A DNA stretch of 64,000 nt from RGIG1959 sp045604545 (GCA_045604545.1 JAZUOG010000072.1:58899-122898); one strand, 5' to 3'. Positions 35,401 through 43,440 are shown, counted from the stretch's first letter. Numbers and translations: made by a program. The notes: generated by a model not told the origin, from the letters alone.

Positions 35401-37669
35401 GCGAGCTGATGTCAATACATCCGGTGCGTTCCTTGGAATTAGACAGAATGGCTTGAGCGCCGTAATCCAACGCATCCTCACTTTGATAAGCGAGACAGAA
35501 CACACTGCTGCATTCATTCAGACCGATACCGGAATGATCAAGATAATATTGATAACTATATTTTGTTTGTTTATTTTCGTAATCATAGAACGTATTAAGT
35601 CCGGCATTGGCAAAATGAAAATAGAATCCTGCTTCAGGATCTTTACCATCGGACGGTGTTGTATCGACCAACTCATAGGAATAATACAGATACGGTGTAT
35701 CCTTGACATCAATATAGGTATAGTAGTTGCGGGTCCAATCGTTCGAAGGACCGAAACGCATCAAATTATAATACGTATTAACTGTTTGATTGGAAGAGGA
35801 ATACACACTGGAACCATCAGTGTTACGAACATATTCCACACCGATATCATCATCTTCCGACTCTTTGATGGGATCTTCCGACCACTTGTTGAAGGAATAG
35901 GTTTTCATTGCCAGAAGATCGATCTTTGTTTTGACGATCGGGGCATTTTCGGCAGCTGTAACCCACTCATAGGAAGTGCCGGTCGCACCGTTTAATGCGG
36001 TTGACAAAGCAGGCGTGCCAACCGGCGGCAAGCCATTGGGAGACTGAGCACTTGCCCAGGGATATACGATATTGGATTGCGTAGCGGGAATGGTTTCGTT
36101 TTCAACCTGGAATTCAAGACGAGTAAAAGATACCTTTCCGCCGGCAGGGATCGTCAACGATACATCACCAATGAAAATCAGACTGTCATCCGGATAAAAG
36201 TTGACGTATTCACCCGTATAGCCACCTTCGTTTTTCAATGTATCGTGTACCCACATGAGATAAGAATGGAAATCCACCACCGCTTCATACACACCGGTAT
36301 TCTGATCCAAACCGGTAACGTTTTTATTGGTGGCATAATTCGCAACAAGGTACTTTATCGATTGATTTGTACCACGATAGTTATAACTACCGGTTTCGAT
36401 ATATGTTGTCGCACGTCCACCGTACCAGGTGGTAAGATCAAGCTGATCAGATGTCATGCCGGAATAGGTCGCACTAACATGCAACGCTTCAAGCTCAGTG
36501 GCGTTGAAATAGCTTCGCAGATTCCATGTAAATTTTACAGACTCTGTTGCAGATGTGTTGAGGAATGTCACGGTGCCGTCATCAAGTTTGCTGACACGGC
36601 CGTAATCGACACCGGCTGTGCCTGCAGCATTGGTGACATTCATGAATTCCACATTACGAGGCAACATGGAAGCAGGACGGTTCATGACCTCACGACCTAG
36701 AGAGAATTTTTTCCAATGAATATTGGTGCCTGCAGTTAAAGGTTCGCCTGCCTCGCTGGCAATAATCTGGCAAGACATATAAACGGTGATATAGTTTTTT
36801 GTGGAATCCTTCCAGTTGCAGTCCTTGTGGGTAAACCATTTGTTAGAGTCCAGATTAATACCCTCAGAATTTTCGTCCTTAACACCGTCTCCATCGTCGT
36901 CTTTACCGTTATTATTCATGATAACCTGATCATTAAGGTATTTGTAAAGATCAATAGAATAGTCTGCAACAGTACCGGCGTTGAAGTCTGTCTGAGTCTG
37001 ATTAACATACGAATACCCCGCACTGTTGTTATTGATAATGTTACTCAGCGGAACAGCATAAAGTTTGCCAATCAATTCATCCTGAGACAGATCAGCATAG
37101 CTGGAATACGATTTACCGTTACTATCGGTTTTTTGAGAAATAACAGTGTTGTTGACACCGTACTCTGTACCGTTAATCGTGACGGAAAAATATATACGAC
37201 CGTTGCAACGTCCGGATCCGCTCCAACGCACCATCAACCACGGATTTTCAGCAAGATTGACTTTCTGATTTATAAGAGTGAACGCTTCCACAAAAGAGGT
37301 TTTTTTATCTACCTTCCCGCTGTTATTGTGCCAGTTCTCCTGAGTGATCGTAAAATCAACAGTCTGATCTGCATTCACTGTCACCTTTGAATACTTTCCG
37401 CTTTCTTCGTCATTGGTACCGGCATACAAAGTTGTCCGGGAATTAGAGACAGAAGCATCCACAGGAAGAAGATTAATTTCCTGCACAACAACACTGTGAT
37501 TGACTTTGTTGATATTAGTGGGATTCACATACGCTTGTGTCGGTTGAGAGGACATATTCATCAGCAAAACCGCAGGGATCATCGTCAGCAAAATTGCCGC
37601 TACCAATAAAAGCGCAAGGGTGCGCTTAGGCATGGAACGAACAGCTATCAGAACACTTTTCCTCCACAT
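29477..37669 (-). CDS. Giant secreted multidomain surface protein (2730 residues)
   Basis: Secreted protein with signal sequence KRTLALLLVAAILLTMIPAV and cleavage near TQA. About six diverged copies of a roughly 200-250-residue module follow. Each has TPYLYYS (or ETPYLFYS, ETPYLHFS, GRYLYFS), a central GCIDLR (GCVDLR, GCINLL, GVIDLR, GKIDLY) and a closing INYLFLGS-like strand; they resemble jelly-roll carbohydrate-binding domains. An InlB/Listeria-Bacteroides repeat (SRDGYTFLGWYTDSECE) lies near residues 1710-1790, and a second GWY-type repeat near the C-terminus. No sortase motif or terminal anchor. Start ATG 37669 (MWRKSVLIA) follows AAGGGTG. First gene of the cluster; likely adhesin or matrix scaffold. 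Confidence 0.8.
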   Translation of the reverse strand: MWRKSVLIAVRSMPKRTLALLLVAAILLTMIPAVLLMNMSSQPTQAYVNPTNINKVNHSVVVQEINLLPVDASVSNSRTTLYAGTNDEESGKYSKVTVNADQTVDFTITQENWHNNSGKVDKKTSFVEAFTLINQKVNLAENPWLMVRWSGSGRCNGRIYFSVTINGTEYGVNNTVISQKTDSNGKSYSSYADLSQDELIGKLYAVPLSNIINNNSAGYSYVNQTQTDFNAGTVADYSIDLYKYLNDQVIMNNNGKDDDGDGVKDENSEGINLDSNKWFTHKDCNWKDSTKNYITVYMSCQIIASEAGEPLTAGTNIHWKKFSLGREVMNRPASMLPRNVEFMNVTNAAGTAGVDYGRVSKLDDGTVTFLNTSATESVKFTWNLRSYFNATELEALHVSATYSGMTSDQLDLTTWYGGRATTYIETGSYNYRGTNQSIKYLVANYATNKNVTGLDQNTGVYEAVVDFHSYLMWVHDTLKNEGGYTGEYVNFYPDDSLIFIGDVSLTIPAGGKVSFTRLEFQVENETIPATQSNIVYPWASAQSPNGLPPVGTPALSTALNGATGTSYEWVTAAENAPIVKTKIDLLAMKTYSFNKWSEDPIKESEDDDIGVEYVRNTDGSSVYSSSNQTVNTYYNLMRFGPSNDWTRNYYTYIDVKDTPYLYYSYELVDTTPSDGKDPEAGFYFHFANAGLNTFYDYENKQTKYSYQYYLDHSGIGLNECSSVFCLAYQSEDALDYGAQAILSNSKERTGCIDISSLWVSGISDNQANGQYLKLEKMRIYLAPGTDIKINYFFIGSGSLDESVVGMIPVDGGDAVPWAVSKTDFNKYTDPDSPDAVYTYANKVDVLADIQDRVVVNGRSGFPGGTLNEDGSVTVTVTNNAAGTNVNTGFLQTAGISFDHYWQVQVAHDNDFASMRYLNYSVNAPAGMRWSLMFCEAENSTQQRAIMTWCDSDARWGDDTIDTSAPAGKSYFRMATAGAYDFTGTNGKPEYDTYWEDEHNTSWRIYSIPGSQSGCVDLRQVDAEFDWKTIVSIYLVAYQDPNVVLGANEKAEVTFNYLYLTSTPITKDAVGKPAASAGTIYNWGNTAVSKPTVGSSKAFTHTSNTYTNWGATTYELSAADKESSITSTPYLYYSYRFVYNATDTETGETVKRTTDADGVPLRASLWFIQDGFSAHYRRNSIGVDSNKSYYEADGSDDLDYPRTPGSNAGYGKPGFFRTNDASNSLLKNSNYIGYASETGCINLLEYVSYKSNYAPEAIRFVVPTKYLQNVNETYVLKDGYELIVDYLFLGSASSTVNTFTYYWEPAFKNAPVPSDFQENILPNNTASASSIAVSKTIDLDETPYLFYSMEYTSGVKGTFGLTTNKSVSGSTTFYRDASRTDGVLVSSGASPATSKYMLQSETGCIDLRQWYISNGVFQESDVKIIDVSVVNFWGDSGKMLYLYFGAKADKTIDLIPQTARGRLNNGLPTRTWVVPGNTDQCAEITASSGDWDVYDTNTCVPSNTNKLTPSTMIKFKGDLSNDGFNDLWIEGGEWSQIYLRYGNIINKGDSDASTFKYCTTGNNQMSGLMIDLNETPYLHFSFEQPANSKTTMLLQTNKFTAMASLNGKTAKEVKPWLSAYMPTSPAGQLISIVPDATTKCYYKDMVMHGDGPTSVFGDQGGVIDLRSWYTQTNGYSNVISLDSIRFYSYDNNGTPTQLKINHLYLGSSASAAYAVTFNKNDGSGLAYTQHVIKNANEQYVSDEAVSHFKSRDGYTFLGWYTDSECETYFDIQGTPLTGNVHLYARWIKNTDIIDGAEINLLANMDFDNRIVPEGEWGDAYLDNEKLLITAGSDLHLTFPVGKAYSVEKFRSLFMGFDTDKTCEEFDITIDAKCASSHEYSIVQDAFASDFLTVSGMLTAAPYDRESALYTYLGVRDDLPTRENTDGLIEINSITITVPAGVSVEIRYLKASKEMSLLGNSDKRAPATTASFDLLDNLLEDKKTVDPAFINKSSNVVYTKLNATSLTYQNKEYVQASFHAIDDGFVHLGGLYDYTINMMQIRTDIANKVETEQGRYLYFSVNQPEDSYFTFALYTTFSGMVEGKTANVLDVAVRDVYTQKAVSYFSNAAGGLVAKDYDDEIDGFIPVESAYINGNYVGKIDLYDWYQDALRPYRSNSRVDSVKLLGVRLFSSDKSTDATINYMFIGNDETAESKGKFGIYAEYPICAGESKAKNYNVDENYNKFWRENVVSDSFHMLGGDDLQRGETLYVTLDELTNIADDAEYYKASNDFIGWVFRDIVVSEYAAKETDAGWDAAVARVKAHIQALLADQSISGKKNLAEYLAPYIVYWNPNATNGNMYHPDTNPGGSWFVKNRQSFKDLDSRMPTNFVTAQKSVFYTFSTNKGNTQIIVPCFAADAYTPTVSVTVKQAVGGANTVSVYAGKASAVNGVPNTWTAAYGSEIVLYAEGTDTFLGWYDQSGELVSSTRFCSLTVVDKTQLVAKFIGTVGMDTQLEYTAKDGNTIVWLQSENGVAGTDFYLKSVNSGKMIVTDFYAENVLDNKIEYDSPAYSNINDTTGATQIACYWNLVDSQVVTAVAPSGYHWELLLSDGETTVRVSDNNEYSFVVSTNIKLVAVAGTGDFVTTVIHNEYAFDDDRTDKNLRFDGQVVCAEGEEVLTCGIVFREFINHGELPAVGCASSKTVTATAWNSTTGQFSVDFPLGEQYVVRSYAVVRNVETGVSSIVYGEVVSNVF

Positions 37670-37700
37670 ATAAACGCACCCTTTCAGAATTGTAATAATT

Positions 37701-37738
37701 ATTATATAAATTATAAAGAATGTAACCAAATATGGAAA
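37701..37738 (-). promoter_or_regulatory. Candidate promoter(s) of the giant surface protein gene
   Basis: Two overlapping minus-strand options: TTGGTT-N17-TATAAT (37701-37729) and TTTCCA-N17-TATAAT (37710-37738), in an AT-rich stretch 30-40 bases before the start. Confidence 0.6.
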
Positions 37739-37781
37739 GTGCTTTTATATAACTGGGCATTTTAAAGCAACCAATAAAACA

Positions 37782-37809
37782 AAAAAGCACAAATTGCTTT
37801 GTGCTTTTT
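37782..37809 (-). terminator. Terminator after gluQ
   Basis: Perfect 12-bp stem AAAAAGCACAAA with its complement and a 4-base loop, T-run following. It separates the gluQ operon from the surface-protein cluster. Confidence 0.92.
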
Positions 37810-37857
37810 GAAAGAAATATGAACAAAAATCGGAAGAAAATTGTTAAATAAATAATA

Positions 37858-38805
37858 TTATAGCTCATTTTCGCCGATTCGGATATCCGTCTTACGGAGT
37901 TTGTCCCACGAAAAGGCCTGAATAGCATCTTTAGCTGTTATCGGCTCATCTTTGTCAAGCAATCCTGCACGCCATAATAAAAACCCGATAATCCTTTCGG
38001 GAGTCGCGTAACGTTCACGAAGTTTACCGAGATCGAGATCACGATCACGTTTGGACAATCGTCGTCCGTCGGGAGCTGTCAGCATCGGAATATGATAGTA
38101 TGTCGGCGGTTGCTGTTCAAACAAACGATACAACTGTATCTGCGGCGCAACGGAAGACAACAGGTCTCTTCCGCGCACCACGTGATTAATTCCCATGGCG
38201 GCATCATCAGCAACAACCGCCAACTGGTAAGCAAAAACGCCATCGGAGCGACGGACAATAAAATCGCCCCAGTCATGTTTAACGTTCTGACGTTGTAAGC
38301 CGTAATGTCCGTCGACGAACACAACATCTTCTTCCATGGCTTTTATGCGGTAAGCCGGAGGCTTTGCCTGGGCGGCACGTTCGAGCTCGGTCATGTTTCG
38401 GCAAGTGCCGCTGTAAATCACGCGTCCGTCGGAGGCGTGCGGTGCACCCGCCGCATGAAGCTCATCGCGACTGCAAAAGCAGGGATAGATACTATTGCGT
38501 TTTTGCAAAAGGAGCAGACAGCGCTTGTAAAAATCGGTGCGTTCACTTTGCTTGTAAGGTGTCATGGCGCCGCCGACGCCCTCTCCCTCATCGTAATCAA
38601 GTCCAAGCCATTGGAGATCATCCAACAACTGTGCGGTATACTCCGTTCTGCATCGGGCTGTATCAAGATCTTCAATGCGAAGTGTGATCTCACCTTTCTC
38701 ACTGCGTACCGACAACCACGAGATCAGCGCGCAAAATGCATTTCCAAGATGCATTCTTCCGCTGGGTGTAGGGGCATAGCGGCCCCGTACGATCGTTTCC
38801 GCCAT
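37858..38805 (-). CDS. gluQ: Glutamyl-Q tRNA(Asp) synthetase
   Basis: GluRS paralogue lacking the anticodon-binding domain; it attaches glutamate to queuosine in tRNA(Asp). The 315 residues show the class I HIGH-like motif PTPSGRMHLGN (12-22), the zinc-binding CFCSRDE...YSGTC region (about 109-131), VVRGRDLLSS, and the KMSKS-like RRLSKRD. Length and lack of a C-terminal domain separate it from GltX. It is the last gene of a yfbR-malic enzyme-gluQ unit, 26 bases after the malic enzyme gene. Start ATG 38805 has AAAGGAAG upstream. Confidence 0.92.
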   Translation of the reverse strand: MAETIVRGRYAPTPSGRMHLGNAFCALISWLSVRSEKGEITLRIEDLDTARCRTEYTAQLLDDLQWLGLDYDEGEGVGGAMTPYKQSERTDFYKRCLLLLQKRNSIYPCFCSRDELHAAGAPHASDGRVIYSGTCRNMTELERAAQAKPPAYRIKAMEEDVVFVDGHYGLQRQNVKHDWGDFIVRRSDGVFAYQLAVVADDAAMGINHVVRGRDLLSSVAPQIQLYRLFEQQPPTYYHIPMLTAPDGRRLSKRDRDLDLGKLRERYATPERIIGFLLWRAGLLDKDEPITAKDAIQAFSWDKLRKTDIRIGENEL

Positions 38806-38831
38806 TGATCACACTTCCTTTCCAATCATTC

Positions 38832-40004
38832 TCAGATTCGTGATACACCGCTGTCTTTGGCGGCACAAGCGACCGCCGCGGCAACCGCGGGTGCAACACG
38901 TTTATCCAGCGCTGACGGCAGAATATACTCCGCTGTTAATTCTTCGTCAGTAATCAGTGCGGCAATCGCCTGTGCCGCTGCCCGTTTCATATCTTCGTTG
39001 ATATCCGAAGCGCGAACATCAAGCGCACCGCGGAAGATGCCCGGAAAAGCAAGAACATTGTTGATCTGATTCGGATAATCGCTTCTTCCCGTTCCGACAA
39101 CGGCGGCACCTGCCGCTTTGGCTTCATCCGGCATAATCTCAGGAGTCGGATTAGCCATAGCAAATACCATAGGTTCCTCATTCATGGACGCTACCATATC
39201 TTTAGAAAGCACTCCCGCCGCGGAAACACCGACAAACAAATCGGCACCGACAATGACATCAGCCAGTGTACCGCTGACACGGCGAGGATTTGTTCTTTTG
39301 GCCAGCTCGGCATGAGCCTCACTCAGCGTAGGGTCACCTTCAACAATTGCGCCGAAACGGTCGCACATGATAATATCCTGTATGCCGATACTTTGCAACA
39401 TGGCGGAAATCGCCGTTCCTGCGGCACCCGCGCCGTTGATAACCGCTTTGACCTCTGAAATAGAGCGATTTGTCAGGCGGCAAGCATTGATTACCGCTGC
39501 CGCAACAATGATCGCCGTTCCGTGTTGGTCATCGTGAAACACCGGAATATCGCACATATCTTTCAGGCGACGCTCTATTTCGAAGCATCGCGGAGCGGAG
39601 ATATCCTCAAGGTTAATGCCGCCGAAGCTTCCCGCAATCAAGCTGACCGTTTGGACGATCTCGTTAACATCTTTACTGCGGACACACAGCGGAATGGCAT
39701 CCACATCGCCAAACGCTTTGAAGAGGGCGCATTTTCCTTCCATCACCGGCATTCCTGCTTCCGGACCGATATCACCAAGTCCCAGTACCGCTGTGCCGTC
39801 GGTGATGACCGCCACCAGATTAGAACGCCGGGTCAATTCATAGCTTTTATTGATATCCTCGTGAATCGCCAGACAAGGTTGTGCAACGCCGGGGGTATAT
39901 GCTAAGGACAAATCCTCTCTTGTTTCCATCGGCACGCGACACACGACTTCAATCTTACCGTTCCATTCTTTATGTCTTTTCAATGATTCCTCGTTATAAT
40001 TCAT
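38832..40004 (-). CDS. NAD(P)-dependent malic enzyme (malate to pyruvate)
   Basis: Oxidative decarboxylation of malate to pyruvate and CO2. The 390-residue length is that of the short bacterial form. Visible family features: LAYTPGVAQPC near 34-44, VITDGTAVLGLGDIGPEAGMPVMEGK, the metal/substrate FHDDQHGTA, and the nucleotide-binding INGAGAAGTAISAML. Cofactor preference is not decided. Start ATG 40004 lies 5 bases after the stop of the HD-domain gene, so the two are co-transcribed. Confidence 0.95.
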   Translation of the reverse strand: MNYNEESLKRHKEWNGKIEVVCRVPMETREDLSLAYTPGVAQPCLAIHEDINKSYELTRRSNLVAVITDGTAVLGLGDIGPEAGMPVMEGKCALFKAFGDVDAIPLCVRSKDVNEIVQTVSLIAGSFGGINLEDISAPRCFEIERRLKDMCDIPVFHDDQHGTAIIVAAAVINACRLTNRSISEVKAVINGAGAAGTAISAMLQSIGIQDIIMCDRFGAIVEGDPTLSEAHAELAKRTNPRRVSGTLADVIVGADLFVGVSAAGVLSKDMVASMNEEPMVFAMANPTPEIMPDEAKAAGAAVVGTGRSDYPNQINNVLAFPGIFRGALDVRASDINEDMKRAAAQAIAALITDEELTAEYILPSALDKRVAPAVAAAVACAAKDSGVSRI

Positions 40005-40009
40005 GTCAC

Positions 40010-40603
40010 TCAGTCTTCCTTTCCGTTTTGTTCGTCAAGTGTCAACGAAAACGCCGGTAAAAACTCCTCCAAAAAGCAATCGGCGGCAGGCAACTGCATG
40101 GCACGAATGGCGTGTTCGGTAGCGATCTGTGCTTTGGCAAAATCGCGGTTACCCTGATGAAGCTCCTCAATGCATTTAATAAGCGCAGACAGCTTATCGG
40201 CCGCTTTCACGATGATGTATTCTACGCTTTGAGCGTCATCTTCCGAGAAAAACGGTTGATAAGACGGCTGCAAGTCCTCGGGAAGCATTGACAACAGCTT
40301 TTGAGAGGCAACCGATTCGAGATGTTTATACGCATCTCTGAGCGTCGGATTATCGTATTTAACGGGTGTCGGGAGATCACCGGTGATAATTTCGGAAGTG
40401 TCGTGATACAGCGCCATCAATACGCACTGTGCTTCATCGACATTGCCGTTAAATCGGTTGTTGGTGATCACCGCAAGAGCGTGCGCAAGAACCGCCACAT
40501 CAAAAGAATGCTCGCACAGGTTTTCTTCACGGGTGTTGCGCATCAAAGACCAGCGATTGATATATTTCATACGCGACAGCATGGCGTAAAACGGATTTGT
40601 CAT
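40010..40603 (-). CDS. YfbR-type HD-domain 5'-deoxynucleotidase
   Basis: HD-superfamily phosphohydrolase of 197 residues. The metal ligands are visible in NLCEHSFDVA (His near 32), ALYHDTSEIITGDLPTPVKY (His-Asp pair near 66-67) and the later DKLSALIKC. The GDLPTPVKY after the HD motif is typical of YfbR, which dephosphorylates deoxynucleoside monophosphates. First gene of the operon with malic enzyme and gluQ; a sigma-A-like promoter precedes it. Confidence 0.87.
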   Translation of the reverse strand: MTNPFYAMLSRMKYINRWSLMRNTREENLCEHSFDVAVLAHALAVITNNRFNGNVDEAQCVLMALYHDTSEIITGDLPTPVKYDNPTLRDAYKHLESVASQKLLSMLPEDLQPSYQPFFSEDDAQSVEYIIVKAADKLSALIKCIEELHQGNRDFAKAQIATEHAIRAMQLPAADCFLEEFLPAFSLTLDEQNGKED

Positions 40604-40630
40604 AATTGTCCCAACCTTTCTGCACTATAC

Positions 40631-40659
40631 ATTGTATCACGCTGTAATTTAAAAGTAAA
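40631..40659 (-). promoter_or_regulatory. Sigma-A promoter of yfbR-malic enzyme-gluQ
   Basis: Minus-strand TTTACT-N17-TACAAT about 30 bases before the start codon. The ung gene starts divergently about 70 bases away. Confidence 0.65.
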
Positions 40660-40728
40660 GTAACAGCCTCTTTTCTTTTTTGTAAAAGCGTGTTACAATA
40701 CATAAAAAAACAAGGAGCTGATAAGCAC

Positions 40729-41397
40729 ATGGTACAGTTTCATAATGAATGGGATGAGCTTCTTAAAGAGGAATTCACCAAAGAATACTATCAAAGGCTC
40801 AGAAAAGTGCTGAAACAAGAATACCGCACACAAACGATTTATCCCGATATGTATCATATTTTTCATGCTCTGCAAGCGACCTCATACAGCGATGTAAAAG
40901 CGGTAATTCTGGGGCAAGACCCTTATCACGGACCAGGTCAGGCTCACGGGTTATGCTTCTCCGTTCAAAAAGGAATCGTTCCTCCCCCGTCGCTTCAAAA
41001 TATTTTCAAAGAACAGCAAAGTGATCTGGGTATCCCCATTCCCTCGACAGGTGATCTGACACCATGGACCCAACAGGGCGTGTTGTTGCTGAACACCGTT
41101 TTAACCGTACGCCAGGGAATGCCCAACAGTCATAAAAACATCGGCTGGGAAATCTTCACCGACCGCGTCATCTCTCTTCTTGATAAACGAGAGACTCCGA
41201 TGGTGTTTCTGCTTTGGGGTGCCAACGCGGGCGCGAAAACCGCATTGTTACACAATCCGCGTCATCTTGTGCTCAAAACCGTCCACCCCAGTCCTTTGTC
41301 TGCACATCGAGGCTGGTTTGGATGTCGCCATTTCTCCAAAACCAATCAATTTCTCGTTCAAAACGGTCAATCCCCCATTGACTGGAGAATAGAATAA
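40729..41397 (+). CDS. ung: Uracil-DNA glycosylase family 1
   Basis: Removes uracil from DNA. 222 residues with the catalytic water-activating motif LGQDPYHGPGQAHG (Asp64), PPPSLQNIFKE, LLNTVLTVR and the DNA-intercalating HPSPLSAHRG near 184-193. ATG 40729 has AAGGAG 11 bases upstream; a longer in-frame reading is rejected because it lacks such a site. A TACAAT at 40694-40699 could be its -10 but the -35 is poor. A strong terminator follows. Confidence 0.97.
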   Translation: MVQFHNEWDELLKEEFTKEYYQRLRKVLKQEYRTQTIYPDMYHIFHALQATSYSDVKAVILGQDPYHGPGQAHGLCFSVQKGIVPPPSLQNIFKEQQSDLGIPIPSTGDLTPWTQQGVLLLNTVLTVRQGMPNSHKNIGWEIFTDRVISLLDKRETPMVFLLWGANAGAKTALLHNPRHLVLKTVHPSPLSAHRGWFGCRHFSKTNQFLVQNGQSPIDWRIE

Positions 41398-41403
41398 GCA
41401 TAT

Positions 41404-41445
41404 CACGCCGCAGCAAAGAGGTTTTGCTGCGGCGTGTTGTATTTT
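41404..41445 (+). terminator. Terminator after ung
   Basis: 14-bp perfect stem CACGCCGCAGCAAA with its complement, short loop, followed by TTGTATTTTG. Confidence 0.88.
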
Positions 41446-41498
41446 GATGAGCGATCGCATATACATGACACAAATCTACAGTGAAGGTGTGATGATAC

Positions 41499-42026
41499 GT
41501 GTCAGACTACAGCAAGAAAGAACTGCAACAGTTGATTGATCGCTATCAGCGTGATTTTATGGAACAATACGCCTCCTCCCTCAATGCTCCTACTCCCGCC
41601 ACCGTCGAAGACGTAACCATTCCCTCTGAGCCAATCGAAACAATGACGGAATTGACCGATATCGGTCGGTTGCAAATCCGCGCCAGTACGGAAAACCAGG
41701 CAGTCCCCATCATCGGAGCCGTAGTAACCGTTACAGATGCAAACAAAAATACCTCTGCACGCATCTTAACGACCGATCAAAGCGGACTCACTCCGATCAT
41801 CGAGCTTCCCACAAAAGATCGACAATTATCGTTATCTCCCGACAATGCGTCTCCTTACGAAACATATAATGTAATTGTCTCGGCAGACGGGTATTTCACA
41901 AAAGAATTTTTGAAACTTCCGATTTACGGCGGTGTTACCGCCATTCAGAACGTCATCATGATCCCTGTTCCCGAAGGCGGTGACAACGATCTGCCCTTAG
42001 TATACGAAGAAACGTTGAAGGAGTGA
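41499..42026 (+). CDS. Unknown protein with carboxypeptidase-regulatory-like domain
   Basis: 175 residues, no signal peptide or membrane segment. A short helical N-terminus (SKKELQQLIDRYQRDFMEQY) is followed by a linker and a beta-sandwich of the carboxypeptidase-regulatory type: AVVTVTDANKNTSARILTTD, then SPYETYNVIVSADGYF. Start is GTG 41499 with GAAGGTG upstream. It precedes two peptidoglycan-binding proteins and spoVB at short spacing, and like them lacks a secretion signal. This suggests a sporulation-linked unit acting at the forespore or a protein delivered otherwise. Function unknown. Confidence 0.7.
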   Translation: MSDYSKKELQQLIDRYQRDFMEQYASSLNAPTPATVEDVTIPSEPIETMTELTDIGRLQIRASTENQAVPIIGAVVTVTDANKNTSARILTTDQSGLTPIIELPTKDRQLSLSPDNASPYETYNVIVSADGYFTKEFLKLPIYGGVTAIQNVIMIPVPEGGDNDLPLVYEETLKE

Positions 42027-42033
42027 AGCGTCA

Positions 42034-43437
42034 ATGGCAACCGACTTTCCTGTTATTCCCCAAAATATCACGGTGCACCTTGGAGCTCCCGAGAATGCCG
42101 AAGCACGTAATATTACGGTGAGCTTTCCCGAGTATATTAAAAATGTGGCTTCAAGCGAGATCTACCCTACGTGGCCGCAGGAAGCGATCAAAGCCAATGT
42201 GCTGGCGCAAATCTCTTTTGCGCTCAACCGTGTATTTACAGAGTACTACCCCGCTCGAGGATACGACTTTGACATCACCAATTCCACGGCATATGACCAG
42301 TCGTTCGTGGAAGGACGAGACACTTTTGAAAACATCAACCAACTTGTTGATGACATATTCAATGATTATTTGCGCCGTCCGGGCTCACTTGAACCGTTTT
42401 TTGCGCAGTATTGCGACGGCAACCGCACAACCTGTGAAGGACTGTCGCAATGGGGTACTGTTCCGTTGGCCGAAAACGGGTTGAGTGCGTTTGAGATTCT
42501 GACCAGCTTTTACGGTCCCGAACTGGAAATTGTTGAAAATGCCGCTGTTGCCGATATTCCCGATTCCTATCCCGGAATACCGCTTCGACTCGGAGACAGT
42601 TCTCAGGAGGTGGAAGAAAAGCAAATCCAACTCAACCGTATTTCCCGTAATTATCCCGCAATCCCCAAAATCCCGGTTGTTAACGGAAGCTTCGGAGAAA
42701 GTACGGAAGCAGCGGTAAAAGAGTTTCAATCCATCTTCGGATTGGCCGTCGACGGCGTCATCGGTAAAGCAACATGGTACAAAATCTTCATGGTTTACAG
42801 TGCTGTCAAGCGGCTTTCCGAGCTTGATTCCGAAGGACTTAAGGCTGACGAATTGCCGCAATTGTATGTTCGGGAACTTCAAGAAGGGGATTCGGGAGAT
42901 TTTGTGTGGTTAATTCAGTACTATTTGGCGGTTATCAGCGCGTACTATAACACCGTGCCGCAAATCGACATTACAGGTAATTATGACAGCCGTACAGCCA
43001 ATGCTGTTCGTGCTTTTCAACAGACGTACGGTCTGCCGCAAACCGGAATCCTCGATTTTGCAACATGGCGTGACATGTACCGCGCTTATCGGGGAATTGT
43101 CATTAATGCGCCGCAAACCGAAGGCGGTACATTACGATATCCCGGACTTCAGCTTCGCTACGGCAGTCGCGGAGAGTACGTCAGCGCGTTGCAAACCTAT
43201 CTGAACACCATTTCACAAACGTATACCACCATTCCGACATTACCGGTTACGGGCTTTTACGGCAGACAAACGGAAGCGGCCGTTTCAACGTTTCAACAAC
43301 TGTTCGGATTGACAGACACAGGCAGTGTAGATCCGTTTACATGGGAGGCGATCACTTCGCTATACAGCGACTTGTCGCTCGGAAACCAACGAGTTGTCGG
43401 ACAAAACCCGGGAGAAACACTGTCAATGGAGGGATAA
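42034..43437 (+). CDS. SpoIID-like domain protein with three peptidoglycan-binding repeats
   Basis: 467 residues. The N-terminal 170 residues resemble the SpoIID/LytB lytic transglycosylase domain: SSEIYPTWPQEAIKANVLAQ corresponds to the usual E-MP-SWP-EALKAQA, and CEGLSQWGTVPLAENG to GMSQWGA. The Glu of the catalytic position is kept in SEIYP. Three PG_binding_1 modules follow at about 190-265, 285-355 and 370-450, each with a DGxxGxxTxxAVxxFQ-type motif (FGESTEAAVKEFQ, YDSRTANAVRAFQ, YGRQTEAAVSTFQ). There is no signal peptide. Likely a cortex or cell-wall remodelling protein in sporulation (inference). It is 7 bases after the upstream gene. Confidence 0.8.
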   Translation: MATDFPVIPQNITVHLGAPENAEARNITVSFPEYIKNVASSEIYPTWPQEAIKANVLAQISFALNRVFTEYYPARGYDFDITNSTAYDQSFVEGRDTFENINQLVDDIFNDYLRRPGSLEPFFAQYCDGNRTTCEGLSQWGTVPLAENGLSAFEILTSFYGPELEIVENAAVADIPDSYPGIPLRLGDSSQEVEEKQIQLNRISRNYPAIPKIPVVNGSFGESTEAAVKEFQSIFGLAVDGVIGKATWYKIFMVYSAVKRLSELDSEGLKADELPQLYVRELQEGDSGDFVWLIQYYLAVISAYYNTVPQIDITGNYDSRTANAVRAFQQTYGLPQTGILDFATWRDMYRAYRGIVINAPQTEGGTLRYPGLQLRYGSRGEYVSALQTYLNTISQTYTTIPTLPVTGFYGRQTEAAVSTFQQLFGLTDTGSVDPFTWEAITSLYSDLSLGNQRVVGQNPGETLSMEG

Positions 43438-43440
43438 TGT

